Source: CAZLMG01 sp964560765
GTDB lineage: Bacteria; Bdellovibrionota_B; Oligoflexia; Oligoflexales; CAZLMG01
Assembly (NCBI GenBank): GCA_964560765.1
Contig: CAZLMG010000019.1
Location: forward strand, 8,591-72,590
DNA: 64,000 nucleotides
Direction: 5' to 3'
Below, one piece after another: positions 41,995 to 50,534 of the stretch. The translations under genes were made by a program, and so were the position numbers. Position 1 is the stretch's first letter, and each line of letters begins with the position of its first letter. Below the pieces are notes generated by a model. That model saw nothing but the letters and a program-made list of their open reading frames with translations, was not told the DNA's origin and did no database searches.

Positions 41995-43914
41995 TTGGTC
42001 AATCTTTCAGACGCGGCCCTTCGGCTATTCAATTTGAGTCCGTACCTGCACTGTGTTGTAGGGCGTGACGGTTACGTTCAGTTTGCAAATCCAGCCTGGA
42101 CGACGACCCTTGGCTACACCGAACTCGAACTGAAGGCGTGTAGCATTTTTGAATTCATTCATCCGGACGATCGCGAAAGAACGTTGCAGGAATGTATGCT
42201 GCTGTTGCGGCAAGATCAGAAGATTACTTATTTTGAAAATCGCTATCGCTCGAAATCGGGATCGTATCATTGGTTGGCTTGGGGGGCTCGTAGCGAGGAT
42301 GGTGTCATTTATGCCATTGCTAAAGATGTCACTCAGCACAAGCAGGCAAGTGTTCAACTTGAACAAACGACCACCTTATTGTCTCACGTATTGGAAAATT
42401 CACCCGGTGTATTTATAAAGCTAGTGCAATCGCCCTCTGGCGATTTCTTGCCAGCGTTTATCAGCGCGCAAGCGGCGGAGCTATTTGCAGTTTCCGCAGA
42501 TCAATTGATGCAGAATCCCACCTTGTTCCTGTCTATGCTCGCAGCAGAAGATCGTGAGCAGCTGGCCAGTTTGGCAAACGAAGCCGATACAGACGCGCAT
42601 GCGACCCGCTATTGGGAGGGACCGGTTGTCACGCTCACGGGGACGAAGAAGTGGGTTAAGTGTCAGGGGCGGCCGCGGCGAACGAGCGAAGGGGAAGTCT
42701 GTTGGGATGTTGTGGCTTTGGATAAGACGCGTGAGCATTCGGTCAAGCTCGAGCTTGAGCACCAACGCAGTATGACCAGTCATGCGGCCCGACTCGCAGC
42801 CATTGGTGAGCTGGCCGCGAATGTTGGTCATGAGATCAATAATCCACTAGCGTTGGTGATGGGATATTCGCGCCAAATGGCAAGAATTCTGCGGCAAAAT
42901 AGCATAGCTTTGCCCGAGTTGGATGCAGCGTTGGCACGACAATCTGAGGCTTGCGACCGCATCCGCAAAATAGTGGATGGTTTGCGTACCGTTGCTCGTC
43001 GAGAAGATGGCAGCGAAAAGGCGCGAGGAAATCTAACGCTGGCTGTCAGCAGCACCCTAGGTCTTGTGCATGATATTTATCGGCATGAAGCCCTGCACCT
43101 ATCTCTCAACCTCCCGGAACAAGACTGTCTGGTGACCTGCCCAACCGAGCACGTGCAACAGGTTTTGCTAAACCTTCTCAGTAACTCCCGCGACGCAACA
43201 CGGGGGCAGAAGCATCGGGAAATCCGCATCAGCGTCGTGGATCAAGGGCCATTTTGGCGACTGCTAGTTCAAGACAATGGCCCTGGTATTGCGGAGTCGC
43301 TGCGCGGCAAAGTTTTTGAGCCATTCTATACTTCCAAGGGGCCATCCGAGGGAACTGGGCTTGGACTGTCCCTGTGTCGAACGTTGATTCAGGCGGCTGG
43401 CGGTGGCATCAATTTTCATAGCCACCTCGGGGCAGGCACCACATTCTTCGTCGATTTGCCCAAGGTCGAGGATCAGCATTGCGCGGTGATGCCTTCGGCC
43501 GATTTTGACACCGTGACGCAATGCCGAATCTTGCTGGTGGATGATGAGAAAGAGATTCGGGCGGTCTTGCGCGAGTTACTTTCTGAAAGAGGATGTACGG
43601 TGACGACTTGCGAATCGGCTATGGCTGGTCTGCAGTGCGCGGAGCGAATGCCGTTTGATATTGTCATCTCTGATATCAAGATGCCTGGCATGAACGGTGT
43701 CACTTTTTTTGAACATTTAGCAGCCAACCCCATGCAAGCGGCAGCCAAAAGGATTCTTATTTCCGGTTGGGGAACGGAGGACGTGGCAAGTCAGCTACAA
43801 GCGCATCCTCAGTGTATCATTGATGTCTTTTTGCCGAAGCCATTTTCCGAGAAGCAGTTGACTGCGGCTCTTTGGGGGCCAACAGATGCTCAGGTTTTGC
43901 GGAAAGCTTCTTAG
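41995..43914 (+). CDS. PAS-PAS hybrid histidine kinase with C-terminal receiver
   Basis: A 639-residue cytoplasmic protein. PAS 1 (about 10-118) includes VGRDGYVQFANPAWTTTLGY and a PAC-like end; a second PAS-like region covers about 125-245. His279 (ANVGHEINNPLA) is the phospho-acceptor, and the HATPase domain has LLNLLSNSRD, DNGPG at 427-431 and GTGLGLSL. The receiver (about 508-630) has Asp516-Asp517, phospho-acceptor Asp560, Ser590 and Lys615-Pro616. The start is TTG 41995 with GAGGA seven bases upstream. It probably senses redox state or a ligand through PAS. The small 127-residue gene downstream (46-base gap) may be a partner. Confidence 0.9.
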   Translation: MVNLSDAALRLFNLSPYLHCVVGRDGYVQFANPAWTTTLGYTELELKACSIFEFIHPDDRERTLQECMLLLRQDQKITYFENRYRSKSGSYHWLAWGARSEDGVIYAIAKDVTQHKQASVQLEQTTTLLSHVLENSPGVFIKLVQSPSGDFLPAFISAQAAELFAVSADQLMQNPTLFLSMLAAEDREQLASLANEADTDAHATRYWEGPVVTLTGTKKWVKCQGRPRRTSEGEVCWDVVALDKTREHSVKLELEHQRSMTSHAARLAAIGELAANVGHEINNPLALVMGYSRQMARILRQNSIALPELDAALARQSEACDRIRKIVDGLRTVARREDGSEKARGNLTLAVSSTLGLVHDIYRHEALHLSLNLPEQDCLVTCPTEHVQQVLLNLLSNSRDATRGQKHREIRISVVDQGPFWRLLVQDNGPGIAESLRGKVFEPFYTSKGPSEGTGLGLSLCRTLIQAAGGGINFHSHLGAGTTFFVDLPKVEDQHCAVMPSADFDTVTQCRILLVDDEKEIRAVLRELLSERGCTVTTCESAMAGLQCAERMPFDIVISDIKMPGMNGVTFFEHLAANPMQAAAKRILISGWGTEDVASQLQAHPQCIIDVFLPKPFSEKQLTAALWGPTDAQVLRKAS

Positions 43915-43960
43915 GGGGGCTTATGCCGACGATTGGTAACGAGTTTGGAAGGGGGCGCCG

Positions 43961-44344
43961 ATGAGTGACAAGAAAAATAATGTGATTCCCTTTCCTGGGA
44001 AAAAGCGCGTCAGCAAACCCGAGGCAAGTCCGGCCGACTTCCGCAATTTTGTACATGCAGTGACCACCAGCGACCTCGTGCAGGCAACGGCAATTCTAGC
44101 GACGCTACTCGATCTGGAGCAGGCTCTAGCGGGGAGGGCGACAACTTGGTTTTCGGATCAGTTTCAGGCTGACCCGGGGTTCATCCAGCAAGCCATGCAA
44201 TTGCGTCACGTCGTGTCCTCGGGTGCGATGAATAATGGGTTGTTGGCCATTCATCAAATTTTTGGCCTGCAGGGACCTGATGCTCTCAAAGTGTATGTGA
44301 AGTTGCGTGACCTTATGGCAGAGAATCAGCGAGCTCCCTCTTAG
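43961..44344 (+). CDS. Small cytoplasmic protein of unknown function
   Basis: A 127-residue soluble helical protein starting MSDKKNNVIPFPGKKR, a basic Pro-containing leader seen in many short cytoplasmic proteins. Helices follow with LVQATAILATLLDLEQALAG, FIQQAMQLRHVVSSG and a C-terminal DALKVYVKLRDLM. No domain recognised. ATG 43961 is preceded by GGGGGCG. It follows the PAS hybrid kinase by 46 bases on the same strand and could be cotranscribed, possibly as an accessory or phosphotransfer-like helical protein; there is no conserved histidine context that would show this. Confidence 0.7.
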   Translation: MSDKKNNVIPFPGKKRVSKPEASPADFRNFVHAVTTSDLVQATAILATLLDLEQALAGRATTWFSDQFQADPGFIQQAMQLRHVVSSGAMNNGLLAIHQIFGLQGPDALKVYVKLRDLMAENQRAPS

Positions 44345-44381
44345 TCATCTAAGATGCAATTGGTTGCGGGGAGTCGTCTAA

Positions 44382-45293
44382 ATGTGCCATCAGTTGCAAC
44401 ATGTTGGCCATGGTCGGAAGCTCATCTGGCTTCAAGGACTGCCTGTACTATTGCTGATTGCCCTAGCGAGCAATACCAGCGGTTGCTTCAAGCGAAAAAG
44501 CAAAGTTTCTCCGAAGACCTCTATTGGAAGTGGCGCGTCTGCCGGCGATCCACAAGACGATGGCGTCGATGGTGGAGTCACCTCAGGTTCGATCATTGGG
44601 CAGGTGCAAGAAAGCATCGACCCCGGAGCGTCGCATGTCCTCAGCTTACCAAGTGCAAATGTGATCTTTCCGGCCAACGCTTTCATGAGTGCGGTTACCG
44701 CTGATCTGACGGTCATTTCACTTTCTAAGATATCCTTAAGTGGACTCTCGCAAGAGCTCGACGTTGCAGGTCATTGCGGTCGCCTCGTTATCCGCAATTC
44801 CGATGGCGAGATCCTCAACCGAGCTGAAGTACTCTATCCTCCAAAGGTGCAGCTTCGGGTCCCTGCTGATGTGCCTGAGGAGGAACTTCTTTTTCTAGTC
44901 ACTCGCAACCCAGATGTGGACGGTGAGACAACTTTTGGGCTGCCGCTCGGTGCCATGGTGCGCGTCGAAGTCGATGGCGTGGATTTCGGGCAATATGCCC
45001 TTCTCGAATCAAACGCGCGCTTCTGTTTTGTGCGCTCGAGTGATCCGGACGATGTGCTGCAAGCTTTGGAGACGTTTTTGACTCTTAGTGTTGAGGTGAG
45101 TGGACTTGGCGCCGGCAAGACAGTCGTTCTCGGTAATGGCTCCAGTTCCCTAACCTTTACCCAAAATGGTACGCAAACCTTTGCAGAGGCGTATGAAGCT
45201 GAGCGAGACTACCAAGTGGAAGTTACGACAGCACCTGCAGGGCAGAGTTGCTCGGTCTTTGCGCCAGAAGGGCAATTTTCGATCAATCCGTGA
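44382..45293 (+). CDS. Lipoprotein-like N-terminal part of a frameshift-split gene
   Basis: A 303-residue frame from ATG 44382 (GGGGAG nine bases upstream) with a long signal sequence (LPVLLLIALASNTSGC; the lipobox is imperfect). A Gly/Ser/Asp-rich linker is followed by beta-rich domains. The last part reads YQVEVTTAPAGQSCSV, the usual lead-in to a repeat that continues with a V-T-V-x-C strand, but here the frame ends at INP-stop. The expected continuation, SVTVHVECT, is present in another frame a few bases on. I infer a single original gene of about 720 residues running to 46522, interrupted between about 45275 and 45293. Confidence 0.7.
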   Translation: MCHQLQHVGHGRKLIWLQGLPVLLLIALASNTSGCFKRKSKVSPKTSIGSGASAGDPQDDGVDGGVTSGSIIGQVQESIDPGASHVLSLPSANVIFPANAFMSAVTADLTVISLSKISLSGLSQELDVAGHCGRLVIRNSDGEILNRAEVLYPPKVQLRVPADVPEEELLFLVTRNPDVDGETTFGLPLGAMVRVEVDGVDFGQYALLESNARFCFVRSSDPDDVLQALETFLTLSVEVSGLGAGKTVVLGNGSSSLTFTQNGTQTFAEAYEAERDYQVEVTTAPAGQSCSVFAPEGQFSINP

Positions 45294-46522
45294 CCGTCCA
45301 TGTCGAATGCACCAGCATGGGCTGGCAAGCTCCACTGCAGCTCTCGGCATATCCCATTACCGGTAATCCCAGTTTTTACCACCAAAGGGGCACGGAGCGC
45401 GTCGCACTTGGGTACTCCTATGTTCATCCCACTGATCTTGACCCTTGCTTTGGTAGTAATCCTCTGTGGCTGGGTCGTACGACGACGCAAAGTGGTTCTG
45501 GCTGGAGTGGTCCGAGTGAATTGAGTACTTATAACAGTTATACCTACGCATTGAACAACGTGGTAGTGGCGGTCAACAGCAGCGGGGCATTGAGCTATTC
45601 CGTCAGAGACGCGGTACAAGACCTGAATGGCGATGGCAGTTGTTACGATGGTGATGATTATATCTCTACACCGATCTATTCTGGTTACTACCAGAGCAGT
45701 CCGGCCGTTGCGGGAGTATATCCGTTTCACCTTTTGATCGATGGCAATAATTCCATCTTTCCCTTTGCATCATCGTCCACTGACGAGGTCTACTCCAAGA
45801 ACAGCTCGAACCAAGAGGAGCTGATTCTTTCGGGGAGTCTGGTCGATCGATTTGCAGTCGATATCACCGCCGGGCATATCGTCGCTATTGCCTTGTCAGG
45901 CACGACGCTAAAGTCAAATGTCTATAACCACACTAATGTCTGGACTGGAGACCAAACGGCAATGGCGAATGCTTTTCATAATGTCGTCGAGTTCGCCAGC
46001 AATGGCAGTGGTCAGGGGCTCGTGCTCGGCAGGTACGGAATGAACGTTCGATCGTTGCACTATTCTGCAACGTCGGGATGGAGCAGTGCGGTCGAGACCG
46101 TAGCCACCGAAGCATCGACTCCACTTGCACTCACGGCGTCAATTCATTCTAGTGGTGCGGCAGTCGCTGTTTGGCGGGTACAGGAAAGTGGGCGGTACAA
46201 CCTCTATGCTGCGACTTACTCAGATTCCGAGGGGTGGAGCGGTAAGCTTTCGATCGAGAACCAATCGGCGGACTGTAACCTGGCGACCAGCGCGGCGGGC
46301 GTCGCCGACGTCATTGTCGCCTATTCCTGTGGCACTTCGAGTATTTTTGTGATCCGGTTTAAGCCTGGGTCTGGGTGGACGACACCACAGATGGTGGCAT
46401 CCGTGACCGAAATTATGCAAACAATCTTTGAAGTGGCAATAGCTCCGTCAGGCAAAGCCTATATCGTGGTGACATCTCGAGAATCCGGTAGCGACTACGT
46501 ATTCGGCATCGATTTTCGTTAA
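45248..46522 (+). CDS. Beta-propeller-like C-terminal part of the frameshift-split gene
   Basis: A frame of 424 residues whose nominal TTG start lies inside the previous gene. Only from about 45278 (FDQSVTVHVECT) does it read like protein. It has repeats ending in W and followed by GW or an A-V-W strand (GSGWSGPSELS, TSGWSSAVETV, AAVAVWRVQESGRYNLYAA, EGWSGKLSIEN, GSGWTTPQMV), a pattern seen in multi-bladed propellers of secreted proteins. It has no signal peptide of its own. It is best read as the 3' part of the lipoprotein gene at 44382. Whether the break is real or a sequencing error cannot be told from the sequence. Confidence 0.7.
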   Translation: MLGLCARRAIFDQSVTVHVECTSMGWQAPLQLSAYPITGNPSFYHQRGTERVALGYSYVHPTDLDPCFGSNPLWLGRTTTQSGSGWSGPSELSTYNSYTYALNNVVVAVNSSGALSYSVRDAVQDLNGDGSCYDGDDYISTPIYSGYYQSSPAVAGVYPFHLLIDGNNSIFPFASSSTDEVYSKNSSNQEELILSGSLVDRFAVDITAGHIVAIALSGTTLKSNVYNHTNVWTGDQTAMANAFHNVVEFASNGSGQGLVLGRYGMNVRSLHYSATSGWSSAVETVATEASTPLALTASIHSSGAAVAVWRVQESGRYNLYAATYSDSEGWSGKLSIENQSADCNLATSAAGVADVIVAYSCGTSSIFVIRFKPGSGWTTPQMVASVTEIMQTIFEVAIAPSGKAYIVVTSRESGSDYVFGIDFR

Positions 46523-46567
46523 TGGCGCGTAAACTGATGCCGAACTGGACGGGAGGTACCCGCCATT
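46521..46567. terminator. Candidate two-way terminator between convergent genes
   Basis: Outer arms AATGGCG (46521-46527) and CGCCATT (46561-46567) overlap an inner CGGG/CCCG stem (46550-46562). The right side is followed by TAATT. It lies between the stops at 46522 and 46578. Confidence 0.4.
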
Positions 46568-46577
46568 TAATTGGAGC

Positions 46578-47213
46578 TCAGCTCCCTTGCAGCCGCTGTT
46601 TGTTATGCACTCGTGGTGTCAGTATACGGCGGGCTAACATCGTTCGAGCCATAACCGTCACTCCCAGCACAGCAACCCATACCGGCGCAAGCCAGCCAAT
46701 GGCAGAAGGCCACAACAAGAAACAAGTATATGCGATCCCAGTTTCACCCCCTTCGGCTAGTCCCGCGCCCAGGCGCAACCCTCTATTGTCAGCTGGAGGA
46801 TGAGCTAACGATTGCGTGAGCGACCCAAGGGCCAGGGCACTCGCAATACAGAGGACGTAAAGGAACAAGATACCAAGCCAGACAGAGCTAAGGCTGGGAT
46901 GCAGTATTGCAAAGCCGATGATCATGCAGGAGTAGGCCGCCATATCGCAAACAATGTCGAGGTACGCTCCAAAACTTGTCGCCTGACCCGTGGCCCGAGC
47001 GTAAATCCCATCCGTACCGTCCAACAATCGCCCCAACCACCAAATGCCAATTGCGGCCATGGGCCAGTCCTGCGCACAACAATAGGCCGCGACTACGGCG
47101 AGCGCCAGGGATGTTATCGATATCAAGTTGGGGGTCACGCCCAGCCGGCTGTACAGGCCAAGAAGCGGTCCAACAAACCGCGGCAGATAGGCGCGAAACG
47201 AATTGTCGATCAT
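46578..47213 (-). CDS. CDP-alcohol phosphatidyltransferase family protein
   Basis: A 211-residue inner-membrane enzyme with about six helices. The family active site is complete: D68-G-x-x-A72-R73, then G82, D86 and D90, preceded by a further D65, all in the first third. Enzymes of this type move a phosphatidyl or similar group from a CDP-alcohol to an acceptor such as glycerol phosphate, inositol or serine; the acceptor is not predictable here. GGAGGG precedes ATG 47213. It is divergent from the SET-GNAT gene over a 114-base gap. Confidence 0.9.
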   Translation of the reverse strand: MIDNSFRAYLPRFVGPLLGLYSRLGVTPNLISITSLALAVVAAYCCAQDWPMAAIGIWWLGRLLDGTDGIYARATGQATSFGAYLDIVCDMAAYSCMIIGFAILHPSLSSVWLGILFLYVLCIASALALGSLTQSLAHPPADNRGLRLGAGLAEGGETGIAYTCFLLWPSAIGWLAPVWVAVLGVTVMARTMLARRILTPRVHNKQRLQGS

Positions 47214-47327
47214 CGGGCCCTCCGGATGTGTATCATCATATCATGAAATCTCTATTGACGAAGTTAGGTGCCTTTGGTCTTCTGGAAGGAGATGCCAATA
47301 ACTTCAGAGACGGAAGTATCGCGTAGC

Positions 47328-48317
47328 ATGACGCCTCGCACGTACCTTGCCAATTCAGAGTTGGGACAGGCGCTTCTTGCCGGCGAGGAGCTTATGGCCG
47401 CGCTTATTCAAGTTGCGAAATTGGATTATGGCCAAGGGGTTTTTGCTACCGACGATTTGCCAGCAGGTACCATTGTGGCCACTTTTTCTGGTCCGATTCT
47501 TCCCTTGTCGGAAGTTCCCAAGGAGGAGATCAATTATGTGGTGCGCATGACGCGCGATACATACATGATCCCTGATTACCCAGCTCGACTTTTCAATCAT
47601 TCCTGTTCGCCAAACTGCGAAATTGACGATCACTTAAATATTGTCGTGGCTCGACCAGTCCGCAAAGGCGAGCAGTTGACGTTTGCATATAATCGCGTCA
47701 CTGCTGAAGAAGCGCACCAGTGGGGCACATTTTGGCATCCAGGTTGGACCTTTCAATGTCGCTGTGGAGGGGATGGTTGCATTGGCTTGGTAGATCGCTA
47801 TCAGATTGCGCCATTGCTCCGCGATTTGAACGAGCACATGATTACCGAATCGCCAAGTCTTTCGGAAGACATTCAAGAACTGCTACGTATTGCTCGTCTC
47901 ATCGGCACATTCACAGATGCCGAAGTCGAATGTCTTGCCATGGATATCGCGGCGGCTCTTCGTGAGCGAGAGAGTGGGGAAGCTTGCGACTTCTTGATGA
48001 CAATTCGCATGGATGATCGCATTATTGGTTTCACCCAAAGTGGTCCTATTCCTATGACCAATCGCAGTTGGATGCTTTATTGGATTCTTCTGACACCGGA
48101 AGTGCATGGTATGGGTATTGGCCCAGAGTTGATTGCGAGTGCCGAAAGACGTGCCAGACAGCAGAGTGCTCGGCTCATGCTGATCGAAACCTCCGATCAG
48201 CTCCCTTTTGCGGCGGCGCGTCGCCTTTATGAAAAGTGTGGATACGAGTTAGCGGCGCAAATCGGTCACTATTACGATCTCGATCACGCCAAGTGCATTT
48301 ACCGTAAAATCCTCTGA
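47328..48317 (+). CDS. SET domain-GNAT acetyltransferase fusion
   Basis: A 329-residue protein. Residues about 22-155 form a SET domain: YGQGVFA (34-40), NHSCSPNCE (90-98), GEQLTFAY (114-121) and a post-SET cysteine cluster (C144, C146, C151), which in the family bind SAM and zinc for lysine methylation. Residues about 195-329 are a GNAT domain with acetyl-CoA loop HGMGIGPELI (260-269) and FAAARRLYEKCGY. Both halves look intact. ATG 47328 is chosen with GGAAG 11 bases upstream; earlier starts at 47268 (GTG) and 47292 are possible. It could methylate and acetylate the same protein target; the target is unknown. Confidence 0.88.
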   Translation: MTPRTYLANSELGQALLAGEELMAALIQVAKLDYGQGVFATDDLPAGTIVATFSGPILPLSEVPKEEINYVVRMTRDTYMIPDYPARLFNHSCSPNCEIDDHLNIVVARPVRKGEQLTFAYNRVTAEEAHQWGTFWHPGWTFQCRCGGDGCIGLVDRYQIAPLLRDLNEHMITESPSLSEDIQELLRIARLIGTFTDAEVECLAMDIAAALRERESGEACDFLMTIRMDDRIIGFTQSGPIPMTNRSWMLYWILLTPEVHGMGIGPELIASAERRARQQSARLMLIETSDQLPFAAARRLYEKCGYELAAQIGHYYDLDHAKCIYRKIL

Positions 48318-48511
48318 GCGAAAAGCAAGCCGGTGTCTTAAAGTCAAAATTCCCTCCATCTCACACATCTCAACCATCGGTTATGTTAGGTTTTTTAGCC
48401 ATTCGTTGACGCTTGGTTAAGTTGTGGCTAGCAGACACCGAGGCGCCCTCTAGCGATTTGCACGACGCCTTTCGGCCCGTGGCGAAAGTCGCCCCAATAG
48501 AGGTTAAAAAT

Positions 48512-49405
48512 ATGTCCCAACGCTTGTTGTCATGGACTGCATTCGTGCAAGTCGTCGTTAGCATGGCTGCCTGCGGCACCGAAGTTAAGGTGGGGCGCAA
48601 TAGCAATCCTTCCCTTTTCGCTAGTGACAGCGATGAGTTTCTGGCGGCCTCGAGTGATGCGACGGGCGGCGGCGCATCGCTCAACCTCGGTTGCTTTGGC
48701 CAGGTTCCTGACGCCGCGATGCCAGCCACGATCGTTGACCTCTGTGCCTCGACGCCGGAGTCTATTCGCAGCGATTACGCCAAAATATTTGCGACTCTAT
48801 GCGACGAAAGGCGCCTAGTAAACCTAGTCCAGCCCGAGTGCGGTTGGGACGGCGCCTCGGAGTTAGGCCGACATCTCCAAGTCCTGGAACGTACGGATCT
48901 GGACGCGACTGAGATCAAGGAGTTTGACTTTTACGCCGCAGGCAGTGCCACACTGACCCGTACTATGGACGAATATCTTCAGGCATTCTATCGGGGTTAT
49001 GAGGACCCAGAGTTTCGAGCTCGCCTAAAAGTATATGACAAGGTCAAGCTTACGGATGTGGTGGTGGATCGGGATACGGGCCGTATCGACTACACAGTCG
49101 AGATCAAGAGTTCGGCGGCGACCGTGGGTTTTACTGGCGAGATCCATGTCATCAAGTACGACTCGGGACTCGTAGCTATTTTTGATCGTGCTGTGCGGGA
49201 TCTGCGCATCGTCAAAGAGAATCGCTTTGTCACCCTGTTGGCCCCTGCCGTGGACGGCCAACTCGTAGTGGCGCTAATTGATCAGAAAAAGATTGACGAT
49301 CTCGGTAACCACCGCATCGCGTTCAGCACATCCATTAAATTTGACAAGGAACGTTTGGAGCTGATGCACGCGATGGCCGCATCGAATGAGAGTGCTTATG
49401 ACTAG
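48512..49405 (+). CDS. Putative lipoprotein, first gene of porin cassette
   Basis: A 297-residue product from ATG 48512 (GAGG eight bases upstream) with signal peptide LLSWTAFVQVVVSMAAC. A Ser/Ala-rich linker is followed by a helical part with cysteines (LCASTP, LCDERR, ECGW) and a beta-rich C-terminal half (KLTDVVVDRDTGRIDYTVEI). No family recognised. Its end overlaps the next lipoprotein gene by eight bases, and that gene overlaps a FadL-like porin gene, so the three proteins are probably made together and may act as an outer-membrane unit. Confidence 0.75.
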   Translation: MSQRLLSWTAFVQVVVSMAACGTEVKVGRNSNPSLFASDSDEFLAASSDATGGGASLNLGCFGQVPDAAMPATIVDLCASTPESIRSDYAKIFATLCDERRLVNLVQPECGWDGASELGRHLQVLERTDLDATEIKEFDFYAAGSATLTRTMDEYLQAFYRGYEDPEFRARLKVYDKVKLTDVVVDRDTGRIDYTVEIKSSAATVGFTGEIHVIKYDSGLVAIFDRAVRDLRIVKENRFVTLLAPAVDGQLVVALIDQKKIDDLGNHRIAFSTSIKFDKERLELMHAMAASNESAYD

Positions 49406-50534
49406 TCAGGAATGGACCACTCCCTCTCTCTCTTCGCCGCTGGTGTTCGCCTGTGCGTTGTTCCTGTGCATGGCTTGTGGTGTCGACGAGTCTTCTTATT
49501 TTTCTGGTAAGTCTCTACTGGAAGCGCCGAAGGAGAAGGGCAATTCAGCTGATGGTGAAGGAGCACTCAATTCCGATGAGTTTGTCCCTGGCTTGGGCGA
49601 GGAACTCGTCGAAGAGGAGGTCGATCCCAGCTCATTGGTCGTCGATACGTGGTATCGCGCGGCGTTTGATTTGATGTCAGCTAGACGCTTGGTCAATGGT
49701 CAGGCGCCAAACGCGGACTTGGGATTGGCAGCTAGCAAAGTTCAGCAGCGTTTGAATCTGGTCACGCCTTTGGACGGAGTCGATGTGAAGCAGACGTATG
49801 GCGATGGCGTCGCACGCAGTGACGGTCGACAAGAAATTCTTAACACTCCGGGCGATCAGGAAATCGAAACAGCCATCGGAGAAACGAGCGCGAGTGGTTC
49901 ACAGAGCTACGTGCGAGTCACCGACGACGATGGCTGCCCGAGTGTCTTCGTTTGCATTCCGCGCATCGAGTTTAGCCCCAAGCAAGGGGACGCGATGACA
50001 ATCTGCTTCTATGATGCGGCCGGCGTAATGCCGGTTGCAATTCCGTATGCGACCGTTCCCGGGTATGATTTCACCGCATATCAGCAGCACTTTGGAGCCT
50101 TTGGCCCCTACAAGGCCCGCCGTTTTCGGCAATTGAAAGTCGACTGTACCAATCCAGCTGTGCAGTCGGATGCTACGGAAGATTTCCGCGTCAACTTTCA
50201 GGGCGCAACCTTGTTGACCGATAACATCAATCGACTTTTTCAATCGGCTTCGTCTTTCAGAATCGATCAGATGCTGAGCTTTGAGTATACGCGCTTGGTG
50301 AACGACAACCGGGCACCTTATCTCGATGAGACCGTCAAATTGCAGAAGCTTAGCCGTACCTATATTGATTCAACACAGCGTGCTTCGGTGAAGATGGTTA
50401 AATCCGTACGGTCGAGTGTGAAGCTTGGATTTTTAGAGGGCTTGTTTGTGAACATGGATGGCCTTCTGGTGGATTTGCATATGGAGCTCTGCAAAGACCG
50501 GTTACAGCCTCAGGGAGGGGAGTACTGTGGGTAG
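49398..50534 (+). CDS. Putative lipoprotein, second gene of porin cassette
   Basis: A 378-residue product. ATG 49398 lies within the end of the previous gene (GAGAG upstream); ATG 49386 is in frame and possible. The signal peptide (LVFACALFLCMAC) ends in a lipobox. A strongly acidic Glu/Asp/Ser linker of about 60 residues is followed by a domain with cysteine pairs (GCPSVFVC, MTICF, VDCTN) and a C-terminal region of long beta strands that closes with two cysteines. No family recognised. It is coupled at both ends: its stop overlaps the start of the FadL-like gene by eight bases. Confidence 0.75.
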   Translation: MTSQEWTTPSLSSPLVFACALFLCMACGVDESSYFSGKSLLEAPKEKGNSADGEGALNSDEFVPGLGEELVEEEVDPSSLVVDTWYRAAFDLMSARRLVNGQAPNADLGLAASKVQQRLNLVTPLDGVDVKQTYGDGVARSDGRQEILNTPGDQEIETAIGETSASGSQSYVRVTDDDGCPSVFVCIPRIEFSPKQGDAMTICFYDAAGVMPVAIPYATVPGYDFTAYQQHFGAFGPYKARRFRQLKVDCTNPAVQSDATEDFRVNFQGATLLTDNINRLFQSASSFRIDQMLSFEYTRLVNDNRAPYLDETVKLQKLSRTYIDSTQRASVKMVKSVRSSVKLGFLEGLFVNMDGLLVDLHMELCKDRLQPQGGEYCG

